NCBI RefSeq assembly: GCF_036378875.1
Contig: NZ_DASUVO010000176.1
Span: forward strand, 124,001-188,000
Reading direction: 5' to 3'
Source: Actinophytocola sp036378875
GTDB lineage: Bacteria > Actinomycetota > Actinomycetes > Mycobacteriales > Pseudonocardiaceae
Length of the DNA: 64,000 nucleotides
Positions 16,190 to 23,480 of this stretch are shown one piece after another. The notes beneath the pieces were generated by a model. It saw only the letters and a list, made by a program, of their open reading frames with translations, was not told where the DNA came from and searched no databases. Numbering within the stretch: the first letter of the stretch is position 1; the number at the start of each line of letters is the position of its first letter. Both the position numbers and the translations under genes were made by a program.

Positions 16190-17362
16190 TCACCGGTTGG
16201 CGGCCAGCACTGCCGCGAGGCCCTCTTGTAGATCTTTGACGAAATACTGGGGAACCTCCAGCGACGGGAAGTGTCCCCCGGATTCGGGTGACCTCCACCG
16301 GACGATCTGTCGGTACCGCTCCTGTGCCCAGGGGCGTGGGCATTTCTCGATGTCGCGGGGATACATGCTGATCGCTGACGGGACGTCGACGCGGAGTTCG
16401 GGGTCGAGCGAGTTGTGGCTTTCGTAGTAGATGCGGGCTGCCGACGCACCGGTCCGTGTCAGCCAGTACAGGGTGACGTCGTCGAGAACGCGGTCCTTTG
16501 AAATCGTCTCGAACGGGCTGTCTTCGGTGTCTGACCATTCGGCGAACTTGTCGAGGATCCAGGCAAGAAGCCCGACCGGTGAGTCGACGAGTGAGTAGCC
16601 GATGGTCTGCGGTCGGGTCGCCTGCTGCTTCGCGTACGCCGCGCGGTGGTGCCAGAAATCGTGGGTTTGCTCGGTCCACGTGCGCTCGAGGGCGGTCAGC
16701 CCGTCCGTTGTCAACCCGGGCGGTCCCTGCGCGAACGTCGTGTGGATGCCGAGAACGTGCGCCGGGAACCTGCCGCCGAGAACCGTGGTGATATTGCCGC
16801 CCCAGTCGCCGCCGTGGGCTACGAACGTGGTGTAGCCGAGCCGTCCCATCAGTTCCACCCATGCGGCCGCGATCTTCTCGGTTCCCCACCCGGTGGTGGC
16901 CGGCTTGTCGCTGTAACCAAAGCCGGGTAGCGATGGAACCACGACGTGGAACGCCGGCGCGTCCGCGTCTTTCGGCTCTGCCAGCTCGTCGACGACATCG
17001 ACGAACTCGGCGATGCTGCCTGGCCAGCCGTGCGTCAAGATCAGGGGGGTGGCATCCGCCCGCGTGGACCGGCGGTGCAGGAAGTGGATTCCCAGATCAT
17101 CGATGGTCGTGCGGTACTGGCCGATCCGGTTGAGACGCTCCTCGAACGACCGCCAGTCGTACCCGGTGCGCCAGTAGTTCACGACATCGACGAGGTCGGC
17201 GAGAGGAACGCCCTGTTCCCACCGGCGAGGGTCGGGCCCGGCGCGGTAGACCGTCTCAGCCTCCGGTAGCCGCGCCTCGGCCAGTCGCACCCGCAGATCG
17301 TCGAGGTCAGCGTCGGTCGCGTGGGCTTCAAATGCTTGTACGTCGCTTGTTGGGCGGGACAT
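16190..17362 (-). CDS. epoxide hydrolase (EHN plus alpha/beta-hydrolase)
   Basis: A 390-residue protein. The N-terminal epoxide-hydrolase domain (about 8-115) has DDLRVRLAEARLP, YWRTGYDWRSFEERLNRIGQ and LGIHFLHRRS. The oxyanion motif is HGWPGS (111-116), the nucleophile is Asp186 in HGGDWGGN, and the C-terminal catalytic His is in SGGHFPSLE. The start follows GGAGG. These enzymes open epoxides to diols using an Asp ester intermediate and are probably cytosolic. The gene is divergent from a CGNR-type regulator across 82 bp carrying two matched operators, so it is likely that regulator's target. The natural epoxide is unknown. Confidence 0.92.
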   Translation of the reverse strand: MSRPTSDVQAFEAHATDADLDDLRVRLAEARLPEAETVYRAGPDPRRWEQGVPLADLVDVVNYWRTGYDWRSFEERLNRIGQYRTTIDDLGIHFLHRRSTRADATPLILTHGWPGSIAEFVDVVDELAEPKDADAPAFHVVVPSLPGFGYSDKPATTGWGTEKIAAAWVELMGRLGYTTFVAHGGDWGGNITTVLGGRFPAHVLGIHTTFAQGPPGLTTDGLTALERTWTEQTHDFWHHRAAYAKQQATRPQTIGYSLVDSPVGLLAWILDKFAEWSDTEDSPFETISKDRVLDDVTLYWLTRTGASAARIYYESHNSLDPELRVDVPSAISMYPRDIEKCPRPWAQERYRQIVRWRSPESGGHFPSLEVPQYFVKDLQEGLAAVLAANR

Positions 17363-17382
17363 GAGACCTCCTTGCCATCGCG

Positions 17383-17443
17383 GAACCGGCTAAGACGGTT
17401 CTGACATGTCCCCGCGGCGACGCGCAACCGGCTAAGGTGGTTC
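17383..17443. promoter_or_regulatory. twin operators between epoxide hydrolase and CGNR regulator
   Basis: GAACCGGCTAAGACGGTTC (17383-17401) and CAACCGGCTAAGGTGGTTC (17425-17443) are two near-identical partial palindromes sharing the centre GGCTAAG. They start 42 bp apart, or four helical turns, so they would lie on the same face of the DNA. The second contains TAAGGT (17433-17438), 6 nt before the CGNR ATG, a likely -10 for a leaderless transcript. Binding there should block the regulator's own promoter. Confidence 0.6.
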
Positions 17444-17444
17444 C

Positions 17445-18020
17445 ATGCGTGCTGGGTTTCCTGACTTCCGCCTCGGTACCGTGCTGGCCACCAGCTTCAC
17501 GGGGACCCTGTCGGAGCGTCACGGCGACGCTGTGGAGCGCATTCCCACACCGCAGCGACTCGTCGACTGGCTGGCAGTGAACGGCCTCGCCGTGGACTCC
17601 TGCACCACCGCCCAACTCGACCTCGCCTGGGAACTGAGGGAGTCGATCCACGCCGCCGCGACAGCGGCCGCGACCCAGGACGCTCTCCCCGCATCCGCTG
17701 TCCACGTCATCAACGACCGCAGCATGCAGGGTCGGGCCGCGGCGATCCTGACGTCCGAGGGTCAGCGGCTATGGCGGCTCAGCTCGACTTCCCGCGTGGA
17801 AGACGCCCTCAGCGTGATCGCCGCCGACGCGATCAGCATCATCGCAGGCGAACGAGACGGAAAACTGGCCCTGTGCGCATCGCCGACCTGCCAGGCCGCC
17901 TTCTTCGACACCAGCCAAAGCCGCACCCGCAGATGGTGCGACATGAACACATGCGGGAACCGTCAGAAGAAGGCGCGCTTCAACGCCAAGCAGCGCAAAA
18001 ACCCCAGACCAGCGGAGTGA
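17445..18020 (+). CDS. ABATE-domain / CGNR zinc-finger transcription regulator
   Basis: A 191-residue protein. The N-terminal ABATE-like region (VLATSFTGTLSERHGDAVER, then DWLAVNGLAV) is a predicted ligand-binding domain. The C-terminal CGNR finger reads CASPTCQAAFFDTSQSRTRR then WCDMNTCGNRQKKARFNAKQ, with four Cys ligands and the CGNR signature. Such proteins are predicted stress or metabolite-responsive regulators. No Shine-Dalgarno is seen, and a -10-like TAAGGT lies 6 nt upstream, so translation is probably leaderless. Divergent to the epoxide hydrolase and flanked by two operators, it probably controls both genes. Confidence 0.85.
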   Translation: MRAGFPDFRLGTVLATSFTGTLSERHGDAVERIPTPQRLVDWLAVNGLAVDSCTTAQLDLAWELRESIHAAATAAATQDALPASAVHVINDRSMQGRAAAILTSEGQRLWRLSSTSRVEDALSVIAADAISIIAGERDGKLALCASPTCQAAFFDTSQSRTRRWCDMNTCGNRQKKARFNAKQRKNPRPAE

Positions 18021-18057
18021 TCGTCACCTCGGCTCCAGCAACGTGGTGATCGCGTCT

Positions 18058-18104
18058 CCGATCGGACCGATCTAAGGTACGCGCGTTCGTGCCGGTCGGA
18101 TCGG
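18058..18104 (+). promoter_or_regulatory. promoter and imperfect inverted repeat ahead of the GH106-like gene
   Basis: CCGATCGGACCG (18058-18069) and CGGTCGGATCGG (18093-18104) are inverted with one mismatch. A -10-like TAAGGT sits between them at 18073-18078. A further CCGATC half-site lies at 18067-18072. The downstream arm abuts the GGAGGG ribosome site. It is a candidate operator, or a 5'-UTR hairpin, controlling the rhamnosidase gene. Confidence 0.5.
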
Positions 18105-18116
18105 TGGAGGGCGCTC

Positions 18117-21100
18117 ATGGTGGAGTACACGTCTCGGCACTCGGAGTTGCATGCCGGCTTCGGCACACCTGACCCCGAGTTCTCACCCGCCCCCATCTGG
18201 TGGTGGAGCGGTGGCCGGGTCGAGCTCCCCGTGCTCCGCGACCAGCTTGATCAGCTACTCGACCAGGGCGTCCACAACGTCGTCGTCATCAACCTCGCGC
18301 CTTCCGGGCCCAGTTACGGGGCACTGGCCGACGAACCGGCCCTGCTCAGCGAGGACTGGTGGGACCTGTGGGCCGGGCTCTGCGCCCACGCCCGGAACCG
18401 CAAGGCGCGGCTCTGGTTCTACGACCAGATCGGGTTCTCCGGGGCCAACCTGCAGGGGCGCGTCGTGGCCGCGACCCCCGAGTTCGCCGGCGCCTCCCTC
18501 GAATGCGTCACCGGTGAGGGCGAACTGTCCGTGCCGGACGGCGGGGAGGTCGTCGGCGCGTGGGCCGTCGACGAGCGGCGACCGCTCGCCGTGCACGACG
18601 GGCGCGTCACGCACAGCGGGCCGGCGCTGCTCGCCTACAGCCTGCGCCGCGGGTTCGACTACACCTCGCCCAACGCCTGCGCCGTGCTGTTCGACCAGGT
18701 ACACGGCGAGTTCGAGCGCCGCCTCGGCGACTACCTCGGTGACGTGCTCGTCGGCTCGTTCCAGGACGAACTGCCGTCGATGCCGACCTGGTCGCCGCGT
18801 TTCGCCGACGAGTTCGCCAAGCGGTGCGGGTACCGCATCGAACCGTTGATCGGCGCGCTGTGGCACGACTGGGGACCGGAGTCCGCCCGCGTCCGCGTGG
18901 ACTACCAGCGGGTGCGCGCCGCACTCAGCGAGGAGGCTTTCTTCGAACCGCTGCACCGTTGGCACGAAAAACACGGTATGACCGTCGGTGTCGACCAGCA
19001 AAGCCCGTCGCGAGCTGGCGAACCACTCGGTTGCACCCGCCAGTACGCCGACTATCCACGCACCCACCGCTGGTACACCGCGCCCGGCAGCGACCACTGG
19101 GGTGACGCCAAACTCCACAGCTCCCTGGCCCACCACTACGGCCGACCCCGAACCTGGATCGAGGCGTTTCACTCCACGGGTTGGGGCGGCACCCTCGAGG
19201 AAACATTCGACTGGCTCCAGCCCTGGCTCCTGTCGGGCGCGACTTTGTACAACCCGCACGCCGTTTACTACGACATCCGCGAGGGTTGGTGGGAGTGGGC
19301 GCCGCCAAGCACCTGCTGGCGTCAGCCCTACTGGCCGCACTATCGCCATTTCGCCGACACCATCAGCCGTCTGTGCTGGTTGTTGACGCGTGGCGAGCAC
19401 GTGTGCGACGTCGGCGTCCTCTTCCCTGCCACGACGGTCGCCGCCGGCACGATGCTCGACGACGTCCGTGCCGACGCGACGCTCGCGCACCGCATCTACC
19501 TCGACGTCGTCGGACGGATGCTCTGGTTCAACGCCGCCCCGGGCATGCTTCGGGAGGCCAACCTCGACTTCGACGTCCTCGACGACCACACGATCGCCAC
19601 CGCGAAAGTCGATGCCGGTGCCCTGCACACCCGCGGCGAGCGATACCGGGTCGTCATCGTGCCGGCGTGCACGGTCCTGGAGGCGGCGACCGCGCGCCGC
19701 CTCGTCGAACTGGCCGAGTCCGGTGGACAGGTGGTGCTGCTCGGTGCGCTACCGGAGCACGCCGACACTCCGGACGGGGACGCGTTCGTCGCCCGCCTGC
19801 GCGAGGTCGGCGTGACCGAACTGCCGGCCCTCGAACCGAAAGTGAGCGCTCACACGCCGGTGTTGCGGCGCCGAGTCGGCGATCGCGACGTGCTGCTGGT
19901 GACGGCCGGCTCGGCGACCGCGAACCCGATCCTGCCCGGTACGGCGTGGTCCGACGCCGTCGAGGATCTGGACATGGGCCACTACAACCAGGAGTTGCGT
20001 GCGCGGGGCTACGACTTCGACCCGTCACGGCCGCCCGCGACGACCACGGTGTTGCTGGCCGGCACGGTGACCGACGCCGAGCAGTGGGATCCGCTGACCG
20101 GCACCGCGACACCGGCGCCCTGCCGCGCGGTGGACGGCGGCACCGAGGTGACGGTGACGTTCGAGTCGGCGCCCGCCGCGGTGCTGGTGTGGTCGGACCA
20201 CGCGGGCACCGTCGTGCCGGCCGCGCAACGGGAGACGCTCACCGCGGTCGACCTGGACGGACCCTGGCTGGCCACTGTGGACTCCCCCGTGCGGCAGTGG
20301 CGACCGTGGCACCGCGTCGGCGACGGCGAGTGGCGGCAGGTGCTCGTCACGCACGGCGAGTTCGCACGAATGCGGGTCGACGACGGCGACTGGCGGCCTG
20401 TCGAGTACTCGCTGTCCCGTGGCATCGAGAAGGACCCGGTGCACATCCCCGCCCTCGGCCCGAAGGGCCGGGTGCCGGAGGAGTTCTGGCACGTCGACGA
20501 CGCTGAGACCGTTCGACTCCGGACGACGTTGCCCACCCCGTCGGGGCCGCGCACACTGGCGATCGCGGCGAACGGCGCGGTCGAGGTCTGGTGGAACGGC
20601 GTACGCCTGCCCGACGACCCGGGCGGCTACCTGCGTTTGTTCGACGTGACGTGTGGTTCGTCAAACGAACTGGAGATCCTGGTCCGGTCCGAAGAGGATG
20701 GTCCGCTGCGAGGCTACTGGGCACTGACCGACGATCGGGAGTCGTTCAGCCGCCCGGAATGGCTCACCCCCGCGGCGCCGGCCTCACCTGGGAGCACGGT
20801 CCGCGCCACTGCCACGCTCACCGTGCCAGAGCCGGGTCGGCTCACGGTCCAACTTGGCACGGAAGGCGCGGCGACGTTCCTGGTCAACGGGGTGGAGATC
20901 GCGGTGCAGGGCGCGTTCGACCCGTACGCGACGCGCCCGAACCCAAGGATCCTGCCGCACGAGATCACGCTGCGCGCGGGGGAGAACCGCCTGGAGGTCG
21001 TGTTCCGCGATATGGGCGCACCGGTGTCACTGATCTTCGACGGGCCGTTGTGCCAGTGGACGTGGACGAGGGACGGTGTGCCGGTGCCGGCGGCGCTGCG

Positions 21101-22547
21101 TCGACGCCAGTCGTATGACTCGAGGTGGGCGCTGCTGCGAGCACGCCCCCACCCGCTCCCACGCGCGGCGTGGCTGGACGACGCACCGACGACGGGCGTG
21201 CTGGACGTGGTGCCGGACTCCGGCCACGAGCGGCGGGAGGAATGGTTCCGCCTCGACGTGCCACCGGGCGCGCGCAGGGTGCGGCTGCCGATCGTGGGCG
21301 AGACGACGACATGGGTCGACGGCGTGGAGTTGACACACGAGGAACTGCCGAACGGGCGAGAACTCCTGATCAGAGTGCGCCCGACAGACGGCCGCACAGG
21401 CGGCGCACTGTGGGACGGCCCTGCGGAGTTCGACTGCGCCGAAAACCTGGAATGGCCTCCGGCCCCCGACAACCAGCCTACCGGCGACGACCGACAGAAC
21501 AGCCCCACAGAACCGCCCGCCGACGAACTCCCCAACCCCAACCCGAACGAAAGTCCCATTGGTGCGGCTCAGGGGGCCCCCGGTTTCAACGTTACCGGTG
21601 AGGGCCGACAAATCTGGGCCGTTGAGGGTGCTGGCGGTGGGATTCCTGGGGTGAGTCCGAGCGAAAGTCCCATTGGTGCGTCTCAGGGAGCCCCCGGTTT
21701 CAACACTACGGGTGAGGAGCGACAATTCGCGGCTGCTGAGGCGGCCGGTGGTGAAACTCCTGGGGTGAGTCCGAGCGAAAATCCCACTGGTGCGGCCGAA
21801 GGGCTCTCCGGTTTCAACGCTGAGGGCGAGGGCCAACAACCCGGTCTTGGTGAAGCACCTGGGGTGAGTCCGAGCGAAAGTCCCATTGGTGCTGCCAAGG
21901 GGGCCCCCGGTTTCCACGCTACCGGCGAGGACCGACAAAGCCCGACTGTTGCGGCCGGTCCTGAGCGAACATCTGGTGTGAGGGCGAACGAAAGTCCCAT
22001 TGGTGCGGCTCAGGGGGCCCCCGGTTTCAACGTTACCGGTGAGGGCCGACAAATCTGGGCCGTTGAGGGCGTTGGCGGTGGGATTCCTGGTGTGAGTCCG
22101 AGCGAAAGTCCCATTGGTGCGTCTCAGGGGGCCCCCGATTTCCACGCTACCGGCGAGGACCGACAGGGATGGGGTGTTCAGGGGTTGCCTGTGGACAACC
22201 GGTTTGTTGGGGTGGGGCCTTGGGAGCTGTTCGGGCTTGGGTCCTATGCCGGCGGCGTCAGTTACCACCGCGAGCTTCATCTCGGTCGGCCTGGGACCGT
22301 GGTGCTCGATCTCGGGTTGGTGCGGGGGACGGCCGAGGTTCGTGTCAACGGGGTGGTCGCCGGGGTGCGGATCTGGTCGCCCTACCGGTTCGATCTCACC
22401 GGGTTGGTGCGCGATGGGGTCAATCACCTGACGGTCACCGTGCGCAATACGCTCGGGGCCTTGCTCGACGACACCTCCCCGACCGCCGGGGTCTACGCCG
22501 GGCAGCGGGTTTCCGGGTTGCTCGGGCCCGTTCGGCTCTTGACCTGA
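18117..22547 (+). CDS. GH106-like alpha-L-rhamnosidase with inserted 38-residue repeats
   Basis: A 1476-residue protein with no signal peptide. The N-terminal catalytic region has APIWWWSGGRVELPVLRDQL, RRGFDYTSPNACAVLFDQVH, then VLVGSFQDELPSMPTW and WIEAFHSTGWGGT, the pattern of GH106 alpha-L-rhamnosidases. Galactose-binding-like beta-sandwiches follow from about residue 800. At about 1143-1360 six repeats of roughly 38 residues (ESPIGAAQGAPGFN type) interrupt the last sandwich, which resumes at GPWELFGLGSYAGGVSYHRE. Rhamnosidases remove terminal rhamnose; neighbours (GH78 enzyme, sugar importer, DeoR regulator) agree. Lack of a signal suggests it acts on imported oligosaccharides. The family call is by motif; the substrate is inferred. 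Confidence 0.8.
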   Translation: MVEYTSRHSELHAGFGTPDPEFSPAPIWWWSGGRVELPVLRDQLDQLLDQGVHNVVVINLAPSGPSYGALADEPALLSEDWWDLWAGLCAHARNRKARLWFYDQIGFSGANLQGRVVAATPEFAGASLECVTGEGELSVPDGGEVVGAWAVDERRPLAVHDGRVTHSGPALLAYSLRRGFDYTSPNACAVLFDQVHGEFERRLGDYLGDVLVGSFQDELPSMPTWSPRFADEFAKRCGYRIEPLIGALWHDWGPESARVRVDYQRVRAALSEEAFFEPLHRWHEKHGMTVGVDQQSPSRAGEPLGCTRQYADYPRTHRWYTAPGSDHWGDAKLHSSLAHHYGRPRTWIEAFHSTGWGGTLEETFDWLQPWLLSGATLYNPHAVYYDIREGWWEWAPPSTCWRQPYWPHYRHFADTISRLCWLLTRGEHVCDVGVLFPATTVAAGTMLDDVRADATLAHRIYLDVVGRMLWFNAAPGMLREANLDFDVLDDHTIATAKVDAGALHTRGERYRVVIVPACTVLEAATARRLVELAESGGQVVLLGALPEHADTPDGDAFVARLREVGVTELPALEPKVSAHTPVLRRRVGDRDVLLVTAGSATANPILPGTAWSDAVEDLDMGHYNQELRARGYDFDPSRPPATTTVLLAGTVTDAEQWDPLTGTATPAPCRAVDGGTEVTVTFESAPAAVLVWSDHAGTVVPAAQRETLTAVDLDGPWLATVDSPVRQWRPWHRVGDGEWRQVLVTHGEFARMRVDDGDWRPVEYSLSRGIEKDPVHIPALGPKGRVPEEFWHVDDAETVRLRTTLPTPSGPRTLAIAANGAVEVWWNGVRLPDDPGGYLRLFDVTCGSSNELEILVRSEEDGPLRGYWALTDDRESFSRPEWLTPAAPASPGSTVRATATLTVPEPGRLTVQLGTEGAATFLVNGVEIAVQGAFDPYATRPNPRILPHEITLRAGENRLEVVFRDMGAPVSLIFDGPLCQWTWTRDGVPVPAALRRRQSYDSRWALLRARPHPLPRAAWLDDAPTTGVLDVVPDSGHERREEWFRLDVPPGARRVRLPIVGETTTWVDGVELTHEELPNGRELLIRVRPTDGRTGGALWDGPAEFDCAENLEWPPAPDNQPTGDDRQNSPTEPPADELPNPNPNESPIGAAQGAPGFNVTGEGRQIWAVEGAGGGIPGVSPSESPIGASQGAPGFNTTGEERQFAAAEAAGGETPGVSPSENPTGAAEGLSGFNAEGEGQQPGLGEAPGVSPSESPIGAAKGAPGFHATGEDRQSPTVAAGPERTSGVRANESPIGAAQGAPGFNVTGEGRQIWAVEGVGGGIPGVSPSESPIGASQGAPDFHATGEDRQGWGVQGLPVDNRFVGVGPWELFGLGSYAGGVSYHRELHLGRPGTVVLDLGLVRGTAEVRVNGVVAGVRIWSPYRFDLTGLVRDGVNHLTVTVRNTLGALLDDTSPTAGVYAGQRVSGLLGPVRLLT
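21549..22170 (+). repeat. in-frame 114-bp tandem repeat array
   Basis: The unit begins GAAAGTCCCATTGGTGCG (one copy with two changes) at 21549, 21663, 21777, 21876, 21990 and 22104. Spacings are 114, 114, 99, 114 and 114 bp, all multiples of three. Units 1 and 5 are nearly identical to each other, as are units 2 and 6, suggesting recent block duplication. More than one frame on the opposite strand is also open across the array, so the underlying element may not be protein-derived. Confidence 0.9.
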
Positions 22548-22568
22548 GCAGGTGGGCTGTTACAGGCT

Positions 22569-22581
22569 GTGTGATGTTGAC
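22569..22581. promoter_or_regulatory. candidate DeoR autoregulatory site
   Basis: GTGTGATGTTGAC, 22 nt upstream of the DeoR ATG. The 9-mer GTGTGATGT recurs in inverted orientation at 23423-23431 in front of the GH78 operon. Confidence 0.4.
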
Positions 22582-22602
22582 GGGAAAAATGTTAAGAGGA
22601 GC

Positions 22603-23394
22603 ATGACCGAGGACACCAGCGCCCGCCGTGGGCCGGACTGGCGGCGGAAGGCACTCGCCGACCACGTGCTGTCCGCCGGCTCGGTCAGTGCCGCCGAGCT
22701 GGCGGAGCTGTTCGGCGTCAGCCTCATGACCATCCACCGCGACCTCGACGAGCTCGAACGTCAGGGCATCGTCCGCAAGTACCGCGGCGGGGTCACCGCG
22801 CAGCCGTCCGGGGTGTTCGAGAGCAACGTCGCGTACCGGATGAAGTCCATGCGGCAGGCCAAGGACACCATCGCCGCGCGGGCGGTCGAGCTCGTCGAGC
22901 CGGGGATGGCGGTCATGCTCGACGACTCCACCACGGCACTCGCCCTCGCCCGCCGCCTGGTCGGGATCACGCCGCTGACCGTGGTCACCAACTTCCTCGA
23001 GGCCATGAACCTCCTCGCCCGCGAGCGCGACATCCGCCTGATGGCGCTCGGCGGCGACTACGACCCCCTCCACGACTCCTTCCTCGGCATGTCCTGCGTC
23101 GACGCCATCGAGTCCCTGCGCGTCGACCTGTGCTTCGTCTCGACCTCCGCTGTCTCCGCCGGGTTCGCCTACCACCAGGAACAGCACATCGTCTCGGTCA
23201 AGCGCGCCATGCTCGACGCCGCCAGCCGCAACGTCCTGCTCATCGACCACACCAAGCTCGGCCGCGTCGCGCTCCACCGGGTCGCGCCGCTGTCGGTGTT
23301 CGAGCGCGTGATCGTCGACGACGGCGCCAGCGTCGACGCACTGCGTGAGCTGGACGAGCACAAGGTCGGCTACGAGGTCGCCGCCACTTCTTGA
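22603..23394 (+). CDS. DeoR/GlpR-family transcriptional regulator
   Basis: A 263-residue protein starting after AAGAGGAG. The N-terminal DeoR helix-turn-helix is at about residues 15-65 (SAAELAELFGVSLMTIHRDL, ELERQGIVRKYRGGV). The C-terminal sugar-phosphate sensor domain has VMLDDSTTALALARRL, VVTNFLEAMNLL, LMALGGDYD and LLIDHTKLGR, in the usual order. It sits between two rhamnosidase genes and probably represses the GH78-transporter operon until a rhamnose-derived sugar phosphate binds (inference). The shared 9-mer upstream of this gene and of the GH78 gene supports autoregulation. Confidence 0.92.
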   Translation: MTEDTSARRGPDWRRKALADHVLSAGSVSAAELAELFGVSLMTIHRDLDELERQGIVRKYRGGVTAQPSGVFESNVAYRMKSMRQAKDTIAARAVELVEPGMAVMLDDSTTALALARRLVGITPLTVVTNFLEAMNLLARERDIRLMALGGDYDPLHDSFLGMSCVDAIESLRVDLCFVSTSAVSAGFAYHQEQHIVSVKRAMLDAASRNVLLIDHTKLGRVALHRVAPLSVFERVIVDDGASVDALRELDEHKVGYEVAATS

Positions 23395-23431
23395 CACGTT
23401 TCAATATCGCTCTCTACGCTCCACATCACAC
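23391..23431 (+). promoter_or_regulatory. promoter and DeoR-type site of the GH78-transporter operon
   Basis: TTGACA (23391-23396), an 18-bp spacer and TACGCT (23415-23420) form a good vegetative-type promoter whose -35 overlaps the DeoR stop codon. ACATCACAC (23423-23431) lies at the predicted transcription start and is the inverted copy of a 9-mer upstream of the DeoR gene. Further CACAT/GATGTG-like half-sites lie between 23448 and 23472. Confidence 0.55.
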
Positions 23432-23480
23432 TTCCTGGTGTTAACTTCACATCTCATCGTTGACATGTGATCGGAGCGGC

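Noticed and set aside
21549..22170. CRISPR-like array
   Set aside because: Period is 99-114 bp with divergence spread over the whole unit, no short identical repeats with unique spacers, and it is inside a coding frame; no cas genes nearby.
21027..22427. Minus-strand open frame through the repeat array
   Set aside because: The plus frame joins two recognisable parts of one enzyme. The minus frame has no recognisable domain, though its openness is noted as a clue to the repeat's origin.
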